Assembly: GCA_022841915.1 (NCBI GenBank)
Contig: JALHQN010000003.1
Location: forward strand, 357,553-421,552
Source: Burkholderiales bacterium
GTDB taxonomy: Bacteria; Pseudomonadota; Gammaproteobacteria; Burkholderiales; WYBJ01
Direction of reading: 5' to 3'
DNA length: 64,000 nt
The notes below the pieces were generated by a model. The model made no database searches. It saw only the letters and a program-made list of their open reading frames with translations, and was not told the DNA's origin. The translations under genes and the position numbers were made by a program. Every line of letters begins with the position of its first letter. Position 1 is the first letter of the stretch. Below are positions 36,605 through 44,914 of the stretch, in pieces.

Positions 36605-37492
36605 GTGGCCGCGCGCTCGATCGCAACACTCACCATCGCCTTCGGTCTCGTCTCGATTCCGGTCAAGCTCTACTCGGCCACCCAGCCGACCGGCGGCGTC
36701 TCTTTCAACCTGCTGCACAAGACGTGCGGCTCCCGGTTGCGTCAGCAGTATGTCTGCGTGAAGGAGGACGTGGTCGTCGAGCGCGCAGAGATGATCAAGG
36801 GCTACGAGTTCGCCAAGGATCGGTACGTCACCTTTTCTCCCGAGGAGTTGAAGGAGCTCGAGGAGGCCAGTTCGCACACCGTGGAGGTGAGCGAGTTTCT
36901 GCCCATCAGCGCGATCGACCCCGTCTTCTACGACAAGGCTTACTATCTCGCCCCCGACAAAGGCGGGGCCAAGCCGTATTCGCTCTTCGTCGAAGCGATG
37001 CGGCGCACCGAGCGCAGCGCGCTCGGCCGTTATGCGGCGCGCGGCAAGCAGTACATCGTGCTGCTGCGCCCGGTGGCCGACGCGCTCGTCATGCAGCAAT
37101 TGCTCTATGCCGACGAGGTCAGAGCGACCGACGAACTGGGCATTGCAGCGACCGATGTGCGAGAAGCGGAGCTGAAGCTCGCGATTCAGCTGATCGAGCA
37201 GATTTCCAGCACGGCGTTTCACCCCGAGGCCTACCAGGACGCGGTGAAGCAGCGTATCGAAGCGGCGATCGAGCGCAAGGTCGAGGGCAAGGAGATCTCG
37301 GTGTCCGAGGCCCCTGCCGAGACGGGGGGCGGGGCGCAGGTGATCGATCTCATGGCGGCCCTGCGGGCGAGCCTGGGCAAGAAAATAGCCCCGGTCACCA
37401 AGGGCGAAGCGACCGAGTCCCCCGGGCGCAAACCACCGAAACGCGCACCGCCGCGCGCGGAGCCCGCACCGCGCAAGCACGCTCGCAAGTAG
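36605..37492 (+). CDS. ku: Non-homologous end-joining protein Ku
   Basis: 295 residues starting at GTG 36605 (ARSIATLTIAFGLVSIPVKLYSAT), the standard bacterial Ku N-terminus. The beta-barrel core (FNLLHKTCGSRLRQQYVC, VERAEMIKGYEFAKDRYV, YYLAPDKGGAKPYSLF) and the helical LIEQISSTAFHPEAYQDAVK are present. The C-terminus is lysine/arginine/proline-rich (from about residue 265). Ku homodimers thread onto broken DNA ends and recruit LigD. No ligD or other ligase gene is in this window, so the partner must lie elsewhere. The next gene begins within 13 bases. Confidence 0.95.
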   Translation: MAARSIATLTIAFGLVSIPVKLYSATQPTGGVSFNLLHKTCGSRLRQQYVCVKEDVVVERAEMIKGYEFAKDRYVTFSPEELKELEEASSHTVEVSEFLPISAIDPVFYDKAYYLAPDKGGAKPYSLFVEAMRRTERSALGRYAARGKQYIVLLRPVADALVMQQLLYADEVRATDELGIAATDVREAELKLAIQLIEQISSTAFHPEAYQDAVKQRIEAAIERKVEGKEISVSEAPAETGGGAQVIDLMAALRASLGKKIAPVTKGEATESPGRKPPKRAPPRAEPAPRKHARK

Positions 37493-37504
37493 GTGCCTGG
37501 CCTC

Positions 37505-38323
37505 ATGGTGGCGTACTCCTTGCGCGAAGTCATTGCTCTGGCCGGGTTGAGCCGCAACATCGTCATGCGCATGGTGAAAGACGCGATCGTTGTTCCGACG
37601 GGCTCGACCGGCCGCGAATACCGGTTCAGCTTCCAGGATCTCATCGTACTGCGTGCGGCGCGCGCGCTCTATGCGGCGAACATCTCCCCGCGCCGCGTGC
37701 TGGCTTCGCTGCGCCGCCTGCGGGCCCGGTTGCCGGCGTCGATTCCGATCAGCGGCTTGCGCATCAGCGCGCTGGGCTGTGAAGTCGTCGTGCACGAAAG
37801 CGGCAGTCGCTGGCACGCCGAGTCCGGGCAGCTGTTGCTCGATTTCGATGCCAAGCCCGACTGCGGCCAAGCGGTGCTCATCGAGCGTGCGGACACCGCG
37901 AGCACCGAGGCGGGCCGGGCGTTCGAACTCGCCTGCAGCCTCGAGGACGAATCGCCCGATGCGGCGTGCGAGCACTACCGGCGCGCGATCGACGCCAGTC
38001 CGCAGATGGTGAGCGCCTATGTCAACCTCGGTTGCCTGTTGCATGCGCTCAAGCGCCTGGACGAAGCGCAGGACGTCTACCAGCGTGGAGTCGACGCGTG
38101 CGAGGACAAGGCTGTCCTCTGGTACAACCTGGGCGTTCTGGAGGAAGACCGGGCTCGTATCGCTGAGGCAATGCACGCTTACCGTTCGGCGATCGCCCTG
38201 GATCAGGAGATGGCGGACGCATATTTCAACATCGCTCGTTTGCATGCGGCCCTGGGGCGCTCCCGAGAGGCGTTGCAGGCCTACAATGCTTATCGGCGGC
38301 TGGAGCGAGGCGGCGGCCCATGA
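37505..38323 (+). CDS. MerR-like helix-turn-helix plus TPR-repeat protein
   Basis: 272 residues from ATG 37505 (a GTG at 37493 is an alternative start). The N-terminal 70 residues resemble a MerR-type winged helix (YSLREVIALAGLSRNIVMRMV, TGREYRFSFQDLIVLRAARAL). A middle about 80-residue region is unassigned. From about residue 140 there are three or more TPR units (AFELACSLEDESPDAACEHYRRAI, AYVNLGCLLHALKRLDEAQDVYQRGV, AYFNIARLHAALGRSREALQAYNAYR). It may be a DNA-binding protein that senses a partner protein. It is immediately downstream of ku and may be co-transcribed with it. Confidence 0.75.
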   Translation: MVAYSLREVIALAGLSRNIVMRMVKDAIVVPTGSTGREYRFSFQDLIVLRAARALYAANISPRRVLASLRRLRARLPASIPISGLRISALGCEVVVHESGSRWHAESGQLLLDFDAKPDCGQAVLIERADTASTEAGRAFELACSLEDESPDAACEHYRRAIDASPQMVSAYVNLGCLLHALKRLDEAQDVYQRGVDACEDKAVLWYNLGVLEEDRARIAEAMHAYRSAIALDQEMADAYFNIARLHAALGRSREALQAYNAYRRLERGGGP

Positions 38324-38397
38324 AGCAAGTCGCGACCGCGGCGCTGCCTGCTAGGCGACCCTCGCGAACCTGGCCATCCGCCACGCAAATGCCACGC

Positions 38398-38448
38398 GTG
38401 AGGCCACCGGAGTCACCCCGAGGGGTGTCTTCGGTGGCCGTGCCTCAC
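38398..38448. terminator. Large hairpin between convergent genes, possible bidirectional terminator
   Basis: Outer arms GTGAGGC (38398-38404) and GCCTCAC (38442-38448), a middle CACCG/CGGTG segment and an inner CACCCC-GA-GGGGTG hairpin nest in one imperfect 51-base structure. It lies between the MerR-TPR gene (plus strand) and the glutamine-rich gene (minus strand), where a shared terminator would be expected. There are no long T-runs. Confidence 0.5.
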
Positions 38449-38476
38449 ACTAGGCTAGCGCGAAGGCGTCCGGCGA

Positions 38477-38773
38477 TCAGCGGTTCTGGTCCCGGCTCTG
38501 CTGGCTGCTGTCCGACTGGTTCGGGCTTTGGTTGCCGCTTTGCTGGCCACCGGGCTGGTGGGTGCTTTGCTGCTGTTGACCTTGGCCCTGATCGCGCTGT
38601 CCAGGCTGATTCTGCTGCTGGTTGCCGTGCCCCTGATCGTGCTGTCCAGGCTGATTCTGCTGCTGTTGATTGCCTTGGCCCTGATCGCGCTGACCCGGCT
38701 GGTTTTGCTGTTGCTGCTGTTTCTGCTTCTCGTCCGAACTTTGTCCAGGTTGCTGTTGATTGCCTGTGGGCAT
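38477..38773 (-). CDS. Glutamine/glycine-rich low-complexity repeat protein
   Basis: 98 residues from ATG 38773, which has a strong AAAGGAGA ribosome-binding site eight bases upstream. The protein is mostly Gln, Gly, Asn, Asp and Pro, with three tandem units of the form NQPGQ-R/H-DQG-Q/H-G, and no signal peptide, membrane helix or cysteine. It is expected to be disordered and hydrophilic. The composition recalls small stress- or desiccation-related disordered proteins, but no family can be assigned. The opposite strand of the repeat reads as a leucine-rich frame, which is a composition effect. Confidence 0.6.
   Translation of the reverse strand: MPTGNQQQPGQSSDEKQKQQQQQNQPGQRDQGQGNQQQQNQPGQHDQGHGNQQQNQPGQRDQGQGQQQQSTHQPGGQQSGNQSPNQSDSSQQSRDQNR
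38581..38712. repeat. Tandem repeat inside the glutamine-rich gene
   Basis: Three tandem units of about 45-48 bases start near 38581, 38626 and 38674. Each contains a near-identical CCCTGATCG-x-GCTG core, and the first two share TCCAGGCTGATTCTGCTGCTG. Each unit encodes one NQPGQ-type protein repeat on the minus strand. Copy number is likely to vary between strains by slippage. Confidence 0.7.
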
Positions 38774-39022
38774 TATCCATCTCCTTTTGGTTGAAGTACC
38801 GCACCGGAGGAGCGGTCGTCCAGGTATCCGCAACCGGCGTGCCTTGACCGATGCGGGCTTCCGAATCCGAGCCGTGGGTCGACGGACAAGCGCTTGGTTG
38901 TTTCGCAGCGGCATGCATGCGTCGATTTGCCCGGCCAGGGTGACGGCGTGTACATTCATCCTCCTTTCGCTCGAGCGGTTCGCCGCTGCCGGTGCGAACG
39001 TAAAACGGCCCGACTGAGGCTC

Positions 39023-39931
39023 ATGCATACACTCCGCCAGATGGCGGTCCTGTCCGTCGTCACCTCCATTGCGACCTTGGGGCTGAAGTTCGGCGCCTAC
39101 GCCTTGACGGACTCGGTGAGCCTGCTCTCCGATGCGCTCGAGGCCTTCATCAATCTCGCCGCCGGGCTGATGGCGCTCGGGGCGGTGATCGTCGCGGCGC
39201 GGCCGGCCGATGCCGGGCACAGTTACGGGCACGACAAGGCCGAGTACTTCGCCAGCGGCGTGGAGGGCGTGTTGATCGTGGCGGCCGCCGCAGCCATCGT
39301 CTATGCCGCGGTTCCTCGATTGTTCGCGCCCGTCCCGCTCGAGAATCTCGGCGCCGGGGTGGTCGTGGCGCTGCTCGCGGCGGCGGCCAACTACGCGACC
39401 GCGCGGGTCATGAGCAAGGCGGCCCGAGCCCACGACAGCATCACCATCGAGGCCGATGCCAAGCACCTGATGACCGACGTGTGGACCTCCCTGGCGGTCG
39501 TCGCCGGGCTGCTCGTGGTGATGGTCGTGCCGCAATGGCGCATGCTCGATCCGATCATCGCGATGGCCGTGGCGGTTCATATCGTGTTTACCGGGGTCGA
39601 TCTGCTGCGCCGATCTGCGCACGGGCTGATGGACGCGTCGCTGCCCGCGGCGGAACGCCATCGCATCGACCAAGTGGTCCGGGCGCATCTGTGGCCCGAC
39701 ACCGCATACCATGCGCTGCGCACCCGCAAGGCCGGCGCGCGGCGGTTCATCGATTTTCATCTGCGGGTGCCGGGAGCGACGCCAGTCAGCGAGGCGCATG
39801 CGCTGTGCGATCGGTTGGAGGCCGCGCTGGCGGCTGAATTGCCGCGGGCGTCCGTGACCATACATATCGAGCCCCTGGAGGATGCGGCAAGGGCGGTCCG
39901 TTCGGATGGCGAAACCTCGCCGTCCGAGTGA
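39023..39931 (+). CDS. Cation diffusion facilitator (CDF) metal efflux transporter
   Basis: 302 residues from ATG 39023 (MHTLRQMAVLSVV). About five to six membrane helices are followed by a cytoplasmic C-terminal domain of about 80 residues (DFHLRVPGATPVSEAHALCDRLEAAL). The metal-site signatures are SVSLLSDALEAFIN in TM2, GHDKAEYF in the loop, and H-x3-D (KHLMTDVWTS) in TM5. CDF proteins export Zn2+, Fe2+, Mn2+ or Co2+ against protons. The metal is not predictable here because the TM2 site reads D-A-L-E rather than D-x3-D. It is divergent from the glutamine-rich gene. Confidence 0.9.
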   Translation: MHTLRQMAVLSVVTSIATLGLKFGAYALTDSVSLLSDALEAFINLAAGLMALGAVIVAARPADAGHSYGHDKAEYFASGVEGVLIVAAAAAIVYAAVPRLFAPVPLENLGAGVVVALLAAAANYATARVMSKAARAHDSITIEADAKHLMTDVWTSLAVVAGLLVVMVVPQWRMLDPIIAMAVAVHIVFTGVDLLRRSAHGLMDASLPAAERHRIDQVVRAHLWPDTAYHALRTRKAGARRFIDFHLRVPGATPVSEAHALCDRLEAALAAELPRASVTIHIEPLEDAARAVRSDGETSPSE

Positions 39932-39990
39932 GAACTGCAGGGCTTTCTGATACGCTTGGCGGCTATCGCAACTGATTCGAGGTGGCCGCC

Positions 39991-40404
39991 ATGGCGAACA
40001 GACCCGACGAGCGCATGACCGAACCGAAGATGGATCCGACTGCGCTGTATCTGGAAGAGGTATTCACCGACCGCAAGGTCGGCACCATCCGCCGCATGAC
40101 GCCGGTCGACGGCCAGGGCAATACCGATTCGACGCGTCCGGTGTCCTACGTGGGCGAAACCCAAGTGATGACCTCGATGGGGGCCTTGCCGATTTCCTTC
40201 GAGATCGACGCCAAGGATCTGGCCGAGGCCGCGACCAAGTTCGGACCGGATGCGAAGGAAGCCATCGAGCGCACCGTGCGCGATCTGCAGGAGATGCGGC
40301 GCCAGGCGGCCTCGTCCATCGTCGTGCCGCAAGGGGGCATGGGCGGCATGGGGGGGCTGGGCGGCGGCGGGTTGCCGGGTGGCGGCAAGATTCAAATGCC
40401 CTGA
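39991..40404 (+). CDS. Hypothetical cytoplasmic protein with glycine-rich C-terminus
   Basis: 137 residues from ATG 39991 with a GAGGTGG ribosome-binding site. LEEVFTDRKVGTIRRMTPVDGQGN is followed by VSYVGETQVMTSMGALPISFEIDAKDLAEAATKFG, a helix (AKEAIERTVRDLQEMRRQAAS) and a Gly/Met-rich tail (GGMGGMGGLGGGGLPGGG). No signal peptide or membrane segment is present. The pattern resembles conserved hypothetical proteins of Burkholderiales. No function can be inferred. It lies about 60 bp after the CDF gene and may share its transcript. Confidence 0.75.
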   Translation: MANRPDERMTEPKMDPTALYLEEVFTDRKVGTIRRMTPVDGQGNTDSTRPVSYVGETQVMTSMGALPISFEIDAKDLAEAATKFGPDAKEAIERTVRDLQEMRRQAASSIVVPQGGMGGMGGLGGGGLPGGGKIQMP

Positions 40405-40594
40405 ACCGGGTAGCCCGGGCGGGCCGCCAATGGCTGCCTGCGCCTGCGCCTGCGGCACGGTCGCGATCGGCGCGTGTCCGGTGGGTGTGGCTGAGTCTCG
40501 TCGGACGAGTGCCTAGGGCGGGCGCATTTGCGCCTTGCCGATGCGACGGCCTTCCGGCAGACTTCCAGCCCCTAATCCACTCGAGATTCGACCC

Positions 40595-41569
40595 ATGAGC
40601 ATGCTCATCGCGCGTGCCGGCGCTGCATCGGCCCTCATCTGCTGTGGCGTCTTTGCCCATGCCGCCGATCCTTATCCCAACCGCCCGATACGACTGATCA
40701 TCCCGTTTTCGCCGGGCGGCGCGGCCGACGTGCCCGGGCGCATCGTGGCTCAGAAGCTGACCGAGATACTCGGCCAGCAGATCGTGGTCGACAACCGGCC
40801 GGGTGCGGGCAGTTTGATCGGCGCCGAATTGGCCGCGCGCGCGGCTCCCGACGGCTATACCTTGCTGCTCAATGCCAACACCGTCTTCGTCTCGGCGGCG
40901 CTGCGCACCAAGCTTGCCTTCCATCCGATCGACGATTTCGCGCACATCGCCTCCTTCCTCAGTTCCCCGAGCGTGCTCGCGGTGCATCCCGGACTCGAAG
41001 CCAAGAGCGTCAAGGAACTGATCGCGCTGGCCAAGGCCGCGCCGGGCAAGATCGATTTCGCCTCCTCGGGCAATGGCAGTAATCAACACCTGCTGGGTGC
41101 CTTGATGATGCGCATGGGCGGCTTTCAGATGACGCACATCCCCTACAAAGGCAGCGGCCCTGCGATGTCGGATCTGCTGGGTGGACAAGTCAAGGTCGGT
41201 TTCCCGGGGATCGCCCTGGCCATGCCTCACCTCAAAAGCGGCAAATTGCGCGCCCTGGGGGTGTCGAGCGCCAAACGGTCGCCAGAGTTGCCGGACTTGC
41301 CGACCATCAGCGAGGCGGGCGTGCCCGGTTACGATGCCACGCAGTGGCTGGGATTCGCGGGCCCCAAGGGGTTGCACAATGCCGTTGTCACGCGTCTCTT
41401 CACGGCGACTCGCACTGCGCTGGAGAATCCGGACGTGACGAAGAGCTTGCGCAACATCGGCGGCGAGGTGTTCATGAGCGCTTCACCCAAGGCGTTCGAA
41501 GGCTTCGCTCGCGAAGAGGCGATCAAGTGGGCGCGCGTGGTCAAGGAGAGTGGCGCCAAGGTGAACTGA
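40595..41569 (+). CDS. Bug/TctC-family periplasmic solute-binding protein
   Basis: 324 residues from ATG 40595 (Met3 is also possible). The signal peptide ends near CCGVFAHAAD. Hallmarks are YPNRPIRLIIPFSPGGAAD, VVDNRPGAGSLIGAE, APDGYTLLLNANTV, HIPYKGSGPAMSDLLGGQVKVGF and LPDLPTISEAGVPGYD. It is predicted to capture an unknown organic acid or amide in the periplasm. No transporter genes are adjacent. It converges on the esterase-like gene 41679-42839. Confidence 0.92.
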   Translation: MSMLIARAGAASALICCGVFAHAADPYPNRPIRLIIPFSPGGAADVPGRIVAQKLTEILGQQIVVDNRPGAGSLIGAELAARAAPDGYTLLLNANTVFVSAALRTKLAFHPIDDFAHIASFLSSPSVLAVHPGLEAKSVKELIALAKAAPGKIDFASSGNGSNQHLLGALMMRMGGFQMTHIPYKGSGPAMSDLLGGQVKVGFPGIALAMPHLKSGKLRALGVSSAKRSPELPDLPTISEAGVPGYDATQWLGFAGPKGLHNAVVTRLFTATRTALENPDVTKSLRNIGGEVFMSASPKAFEGFAREEAIKWARVVKESGAKVN

Positions 41570-41678
41570 TCCGACGCCTGTTCGCTACGGTGCGGGCGGC
41601 ACGCGAGGCGCGCGGCCCGTATCGATGTGCCGGGCGCACGGCATCGAACACGCGTTCTCGGCACCGAGATCGCGCTCG

Positions 41679-42839
41679 TCACCACTGGTCGCCGATCCAG
41701 TCGGCGATGTAGTCCACCGCGACTTGTCGGTTGTCGGCCTGCACGTGATAGCAGGTGCCATCGTCTGCGGTGAATATCTTCAGATGCTTCTTGTTCGATC
41801 CGATCGCGTCGTACAGCTTGTGCGCGGATGCGACCGGAACGGTGCGGTCGACGTCCGAGTGCACGATCAGGAACGGCATGCAGATCTTGGGTGCGACCTC
41901 GACCAGCGAGAACTTCTCCGCCTTGGCGATCGCTTCGTCGGCTGTGGCGCAGCCCATGACCCAGCGGAAATGGAAATTCGACTGCGCGGTATTGGCGGGC
42001 TCCTGCTCGTGGCGGCGCTTGATCTCCCGCTGCCAGGCTGCAAGATCCCAGTGCAGCGCCGCGAACGCCACGCCGGCTCGATAGCGATGTTCGAATGCGG
42101 CCACTCGCGCGGCATAGTAGCCGCCGAAGCTGTAGCCCATGACGACCACGCGTGAGGGATCGACTTCCGGGCGCTGGGCGACATAGTCGTACGCCGCCGT
42201 GCCGGCGACCTCGTAATCGTGGCGCGCATACAGGTCGCGCAGCCGCAGGCATTCGCCTTGTCCCGGCCCGTCGATCGCCAGCGTGTTCCAGCCCCGGGCG
42301 GCAAACTCCAGCCCGTTGAAGAGCACGCTCATTTCCTTGCAGTTGTCCATGCCGTCGAAGACGACGATCGTCGGCGCTGGCCCTTTTGCGTGCGGCGCCT
42401 TGAGGAAGAGGGCGGGCAGCGAGCCGCCTTCGAACGGGACTTCGACCTGCTCCATGTTCGGATACCGGCGCAGCAGTCCGGCCTGGTGCAACTCGAGCGC
42501 CTTCTTGCCGACCTCTTGCTTCAGCGGCCCCGGTGGGATGAAGCGTTCGCCGGTGAACCAATACATGCCGGCACGCAGATAGTAGTTGCCGGCCGTGTGC
42601 TGGTGCCCCTGCGCAGCGGCGGCGTCGGCGACTTTCTCCAGACGGGCACCCAGAGCGCACCACTCGCGTCGCCACGCGTCCATGTCGCTTTGCTGGGTCA
42701 TCAGGCGCTGGCACACCTCGTCGATCTCGGCGAGCGCGACGGAGCCGCCATAGGGCGCCATCGCCTTGGTCATCAGACAGGCGTTCGACCACAGCAGGTT
42801 ACCGGGGAATTGTTCGATCCAGGTGGGATAGGCGGGCAT
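41679..42839 (-). CDS. Alpha/beta hydrolase, FrsA/DUF1100-like esterase or C-C hydrolase
   Basis: 386 residues with a helical N-terminal domain of about 130 residues and a C-terminal alpha/beta-hydrolase domain. The nucleophile elbow is GYSFGG with Ser237. The acid is in VHSDVDRTVPV and the histidine probably in DDGTCYHVQ. IDGPGQGEC and VVFDGMDNCKEM fit the 2,6-dihydroxypseudooxynicotine hydrolase/FrsA-like group, which cleaves C-C or ester bonds in aromatic breakdown. It is cytoplasmic. It is divergent from the AtzG/AtzE-like cluster, across a 345-bp region, but is not necessarily related to it. Confidence 0.8.
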   Translation of the reverse strand: MPAYPTWIEQFPGNLLWSNACLMTKAMAPYGGSVALAEIDEVCQRLMTQQSDMDAWRREWCALGARLEKVADAAAAQGHQHTAGNYYLRAGMYWFTGERFIPPGPLKQEVGKKALELHQAGLLRRYPNMEQVEVPFEGGSLPALFLKAPHAKGPAPTIVVFDGMDNCKEMSVLFNGLEFAARGWNTLAIDGPGQGECLRLRDLYARHDYEVAGTAAYDYVAQRPEVDPSRVVVMGYSFGGYYAARVAAFEHRYRAGVAFAALHWDLAAWQREIKRRHEQEPANTAQSNFHFRWVMGCATADEAIAKAEKFSLVEVAPKICMPFLIVHSDVDRTVPVASAHKLYDAIGSNKKHLKIFTADDGTCYHVQADNRQVAVDYIADWIGDQW

Positions 42840-43184
42840 CGACCTCTCCGAGAGTGGCGGGACGGAGCCCGATGATAAAGGGTGGCGCTACTGCGTGCCC
42901 GCTTGCCGACGAAGCCGGAGGTCGGCTTCTCGCAGGCGCCCCGAGGCTGGTCCGCTGCGTGGCTATTGATATTGAGAGGGCGCGCTCTTGCGCTTGCGGG
43001 TGCAGTCTCGCTGCGCCGGCATAGTGCGGTCGCGCCCCGGGGCGCCCTGTCCGAGGGCGAAGGCAGGGCGGGACGCGGCCGTCCGAGAGCGCGGTCAGGC
43101 GGGCGGGTGTGTCGTCGGTCTTGGCATGTACCGTGCATGACACTACGATCGGAACGCATGGGTGCGTCGGGGAGGTAGCATCGG
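42840..43184. other. 345-bp divergent intergenic region
   Basis: It separates the esterase-like gene (minus strand) from the AtzG/AtzE-like cluster (plus strand). Apart from the promoter at 43121-43149 and a ribosome-binding site at about 43169-43175, I see no convincing gene. The short open frames here are arginine-, alanine- and glycine-rich and have no ribosome-binding site. Several GC-rich direct fragments occur but no clear operator. Confidence 0.6.
43121..43149 (+). promoter_or_regulatory. Sigma-70-type promoter of the AtzG/AtzE-like cluster
   Basis: TTGGCA at 43121-43126 (five of six matches to the -35 consensus) and TACGAT at 43144-43149 (four of six matches to -10) are separated by exactly 17 bases. 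Transcription would start near 43156, leaving a leader of about 29 bases that contains the GGGGAGG ribosome-binding site of the AtzG-like gene. Confidence 0.55.
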
Positions 43185-43394
43185 ATGGGGGCAATTGAGA
43201 ATTCCGCAGCACAACCGGAATGGATGGACGAAGCCGCGGTGGCCATGCTGGGCCGTGCTGCGGGTTTTTCGTTCGCTCCCGAAGCGCTGGCGGGCATTGC
43301 GGAGCAACTGAACCGAGCGCACCTCATCGCCGCGCCTTTGCTCAGCGTGGACCTGGACGAGCATGTCGAGTTGGGGCCGGTATGGCGGCCGTGA
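43185..43394 (+). CDS. AtzG-like (DUF4089) small amidase-partner subunit
   Basis: 69 residues. WMDEAAVAMLGRAAGFSFAPEALAGIAEQLNRA and the acidic VDLDEHVELGPVWRP end match the DUF4089/AtzG family, small helical proteins that resemble GatC and stabilise AtzE-type amidases. It has a GGGGAGG ribosome-binding site nine bases upstream of ATG 43185. It overlaps the amidase gene by 13 bases, the arrangement known for AtzG-AtzE. Alone it has no enzymatic motif. Confidence 0.8.
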   Translation: MGAIENSAAQPEWMDEAAVAMLGRAAGFSFAPEALAGIAEQLNRAHLIAAPLLSVDLDEHVELGPVWRP

Positions 43395-44791
43395 ACGAAG
43401 GGCTGCTGGATGCGACGGCCGCGCAGATCGCGGCGGCGGTGCGCACCGGGGCCGTGACTGCCGAGGATCACTTGAGCCGCGTTCTGGCTCGCATCGCCCA
43501 GCGCAATCCCGCGATCAATGCTTTCATCGACCGCACCGGTGCGCGCGCGCTGGAAGAGGCTCGCCGCGTCGATGCGCTGGTCGCCGCCGGCCGCGATCCC
43601 GGGCCGCTGGCGGGGGTGCCTTACGCCGTCAAGAACCTGTTCGACGTGCGCGGCCTGACGACTTTGGCCGGTTCGCGCATCAACCGCGAGCGGCCCCCGG
43701 CGCAGGCCGACGCGTGTCTCGTGCGTCGATTGCACGCGGCTGGCGCCGTGCTCGTCGGCACGCTCAACATGGACGAGTACGCATACGGCTTCACCACCGA
43801 GAATACGCACTACGGTCCGACACGCAACCCGCACGATCCGCAGCGCACTGCGGGCGGCTCCTCCGGCGGATCCGGCGCTGCGGTCGCTGCGGCCATGGTG
43901 CCCTTCGCCCTGGCTTCGGACACGAACGGCTCCATCCGGGTGCCGGCGGCGCACTGCGGCGTGCTCGGATTCAAGCCCACCTACGGCCGGTTACCGCGCA
44001 GCGGGACGTTCCCGTTCGTGGCCAGTCTCGATCATCTGGGGCCGTTGGCGCGCAGTGTCGAGGATCTGGCGACGATCTACGATGTCATGCAGGGCTTCGA
44101 TGAAGGTGATCCCGCCTGCCGCAACGAGCCGCCGGAACCCGTGCGGCCGCACATCGAGCGCGGCATCGAAGGATTGCGCATTGCCCGGGCCGTGGGTTAC
44201 TTCGAGCGCAATGCCGAGCCTCGGATCGTCGACTGCGTGCGGGCCGCAGCCCAAGCCTTGGGAACAAGCGCGACGATCGACTTGCCCGAGGTGGAGTGCG
44301 CGCGCGCGGCAGCTTACGTGATCACGGCTGTCGAGGGCGCCGAATTGCACGCTGCGAATCTGCGCGCGAGAGCCGGAGACTTCGAGCCGCTGACGCGCGA
44401 TCGTCTGCTCGCCAACAGCTTGCTTCCCGCACAATGGTACGTGAAGGCGCAGCGCTTTCGCCGCCGGTTCCATGGCGCGCTGCTGTCGGTGTTCCGCGAA
44501 GTCGACGTCATCCTCGCGCCAGCGACCCCCTGGACAGCTACCTTCCTGGGGCAGGCGTCGGTCCGGCTCGCAGGCGCTGAATTGGCGACCCGCCCGGCGA
44601 CCGGGCTTCTCACGCAGCCGATTTCATTCATCGGCCTGCCGGTGGTCGCCGTGCCGATCGGGCGCATCGAGGGCCTGCCGGTGGGCATGCAAGTCATCGC
44701 AGCCCCGTGGCGGGAAGATATATGCTTGCGTGTCGCTCGCGCTCTGGAGTCTCGAGGGCTCGCACGCTGCCTGCCTGTACAGATGGCGTGA
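43382..44791 (+). CDS. AtzE-like amidase (amidase signature family)
   Basis: 469 residues from ATG 43382, which overlaps the preceding gene. The amidase-signature catalytic triad is Lys84 (VPYAVKNLFD), the cis-serine in AGGSSGGSG (157-165) and the nucleophile Ser184 (SDTNGSIR). LNMDEYAYGFTTEN and GFKPTYGRLPRSG are typical of the GatA/AtzE group. With its DUF4089 partner it most resembles 1-carboxybiuret hydrolase AtzEG, which releases ammonia from 1-carboxybiuret in cyanuric acid breakdown. The exact substrate here is inferred, and related AtzE proteins may act on other ureides. Confidence 0.85.
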   Translation: MAAVNEGLLDATAAQIAAAVRTGAVTAEDHLSRVLARIAQRNPAINAFIDRTGARALEEARRVDALVAAGRDPGPLAGVPYAVKNLFDVRGLTTLAGSRINRERPPAQADACLVRRLHAAGAVLVGTLNMDEYAYGFTTENTHYGPTRNPHDPQRTAGGSSGGSGAAVAAAMVPFALASDTNGSIRVPAAHCGVLGFKPTYGRLPRSGTFPFVASLDHLGPLARSVEDLATIYDVMQGFDEGDPACRNEPPEPVRPHIERGIEGLRIARAVGYFERNAEPRIVDCVRAAAQALGTSATIDLPEVECARAAAYVITAVEGAELHAANLRARAGDFEPLTRDRLLANSLLPAQWYVKAQRFRRRFHGALLSVFREVDVILAPATPWTATFLGQASVRLAGAELATRPATGLLTQPISFIGLPVVAVPIGRIEGLPVGMQVIAAPWREDICLRVARALESRGLARCLPVQMA

Positions 44792-44914
44792 GTCCGGCCG
44801 CCACGCTGGGCGCAGGGAGGGGGGGAGTTCGAGAGTCGCGGTTTAATCCCGGCATCTCGCCGAGGCGCTCGCGCCGCGCAGGTCCGAGCAGGCACAACCG
44901 ATCAGGAGGCATCG

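Noticed and set aside
36605..37492. Possibility that a complete two-component NHEJ system (Ku-LigD) is present.
   Set aside because: No ATP-dependent ligase, polymerase or nuclease domain was found in any neighbouring frame, so only Ku can be claimed.
38528..38794. A plus-strand frame with almost continuous leucine, isoleucine and valine that looks like a membrane protein.
   Set aside because: It is the reverse complement of glutamine codons (CAG/CAA read as CTG/TTG). The minus-strand glutamine-rich gene has the strong ribosome-binding site, the plus frame has none.
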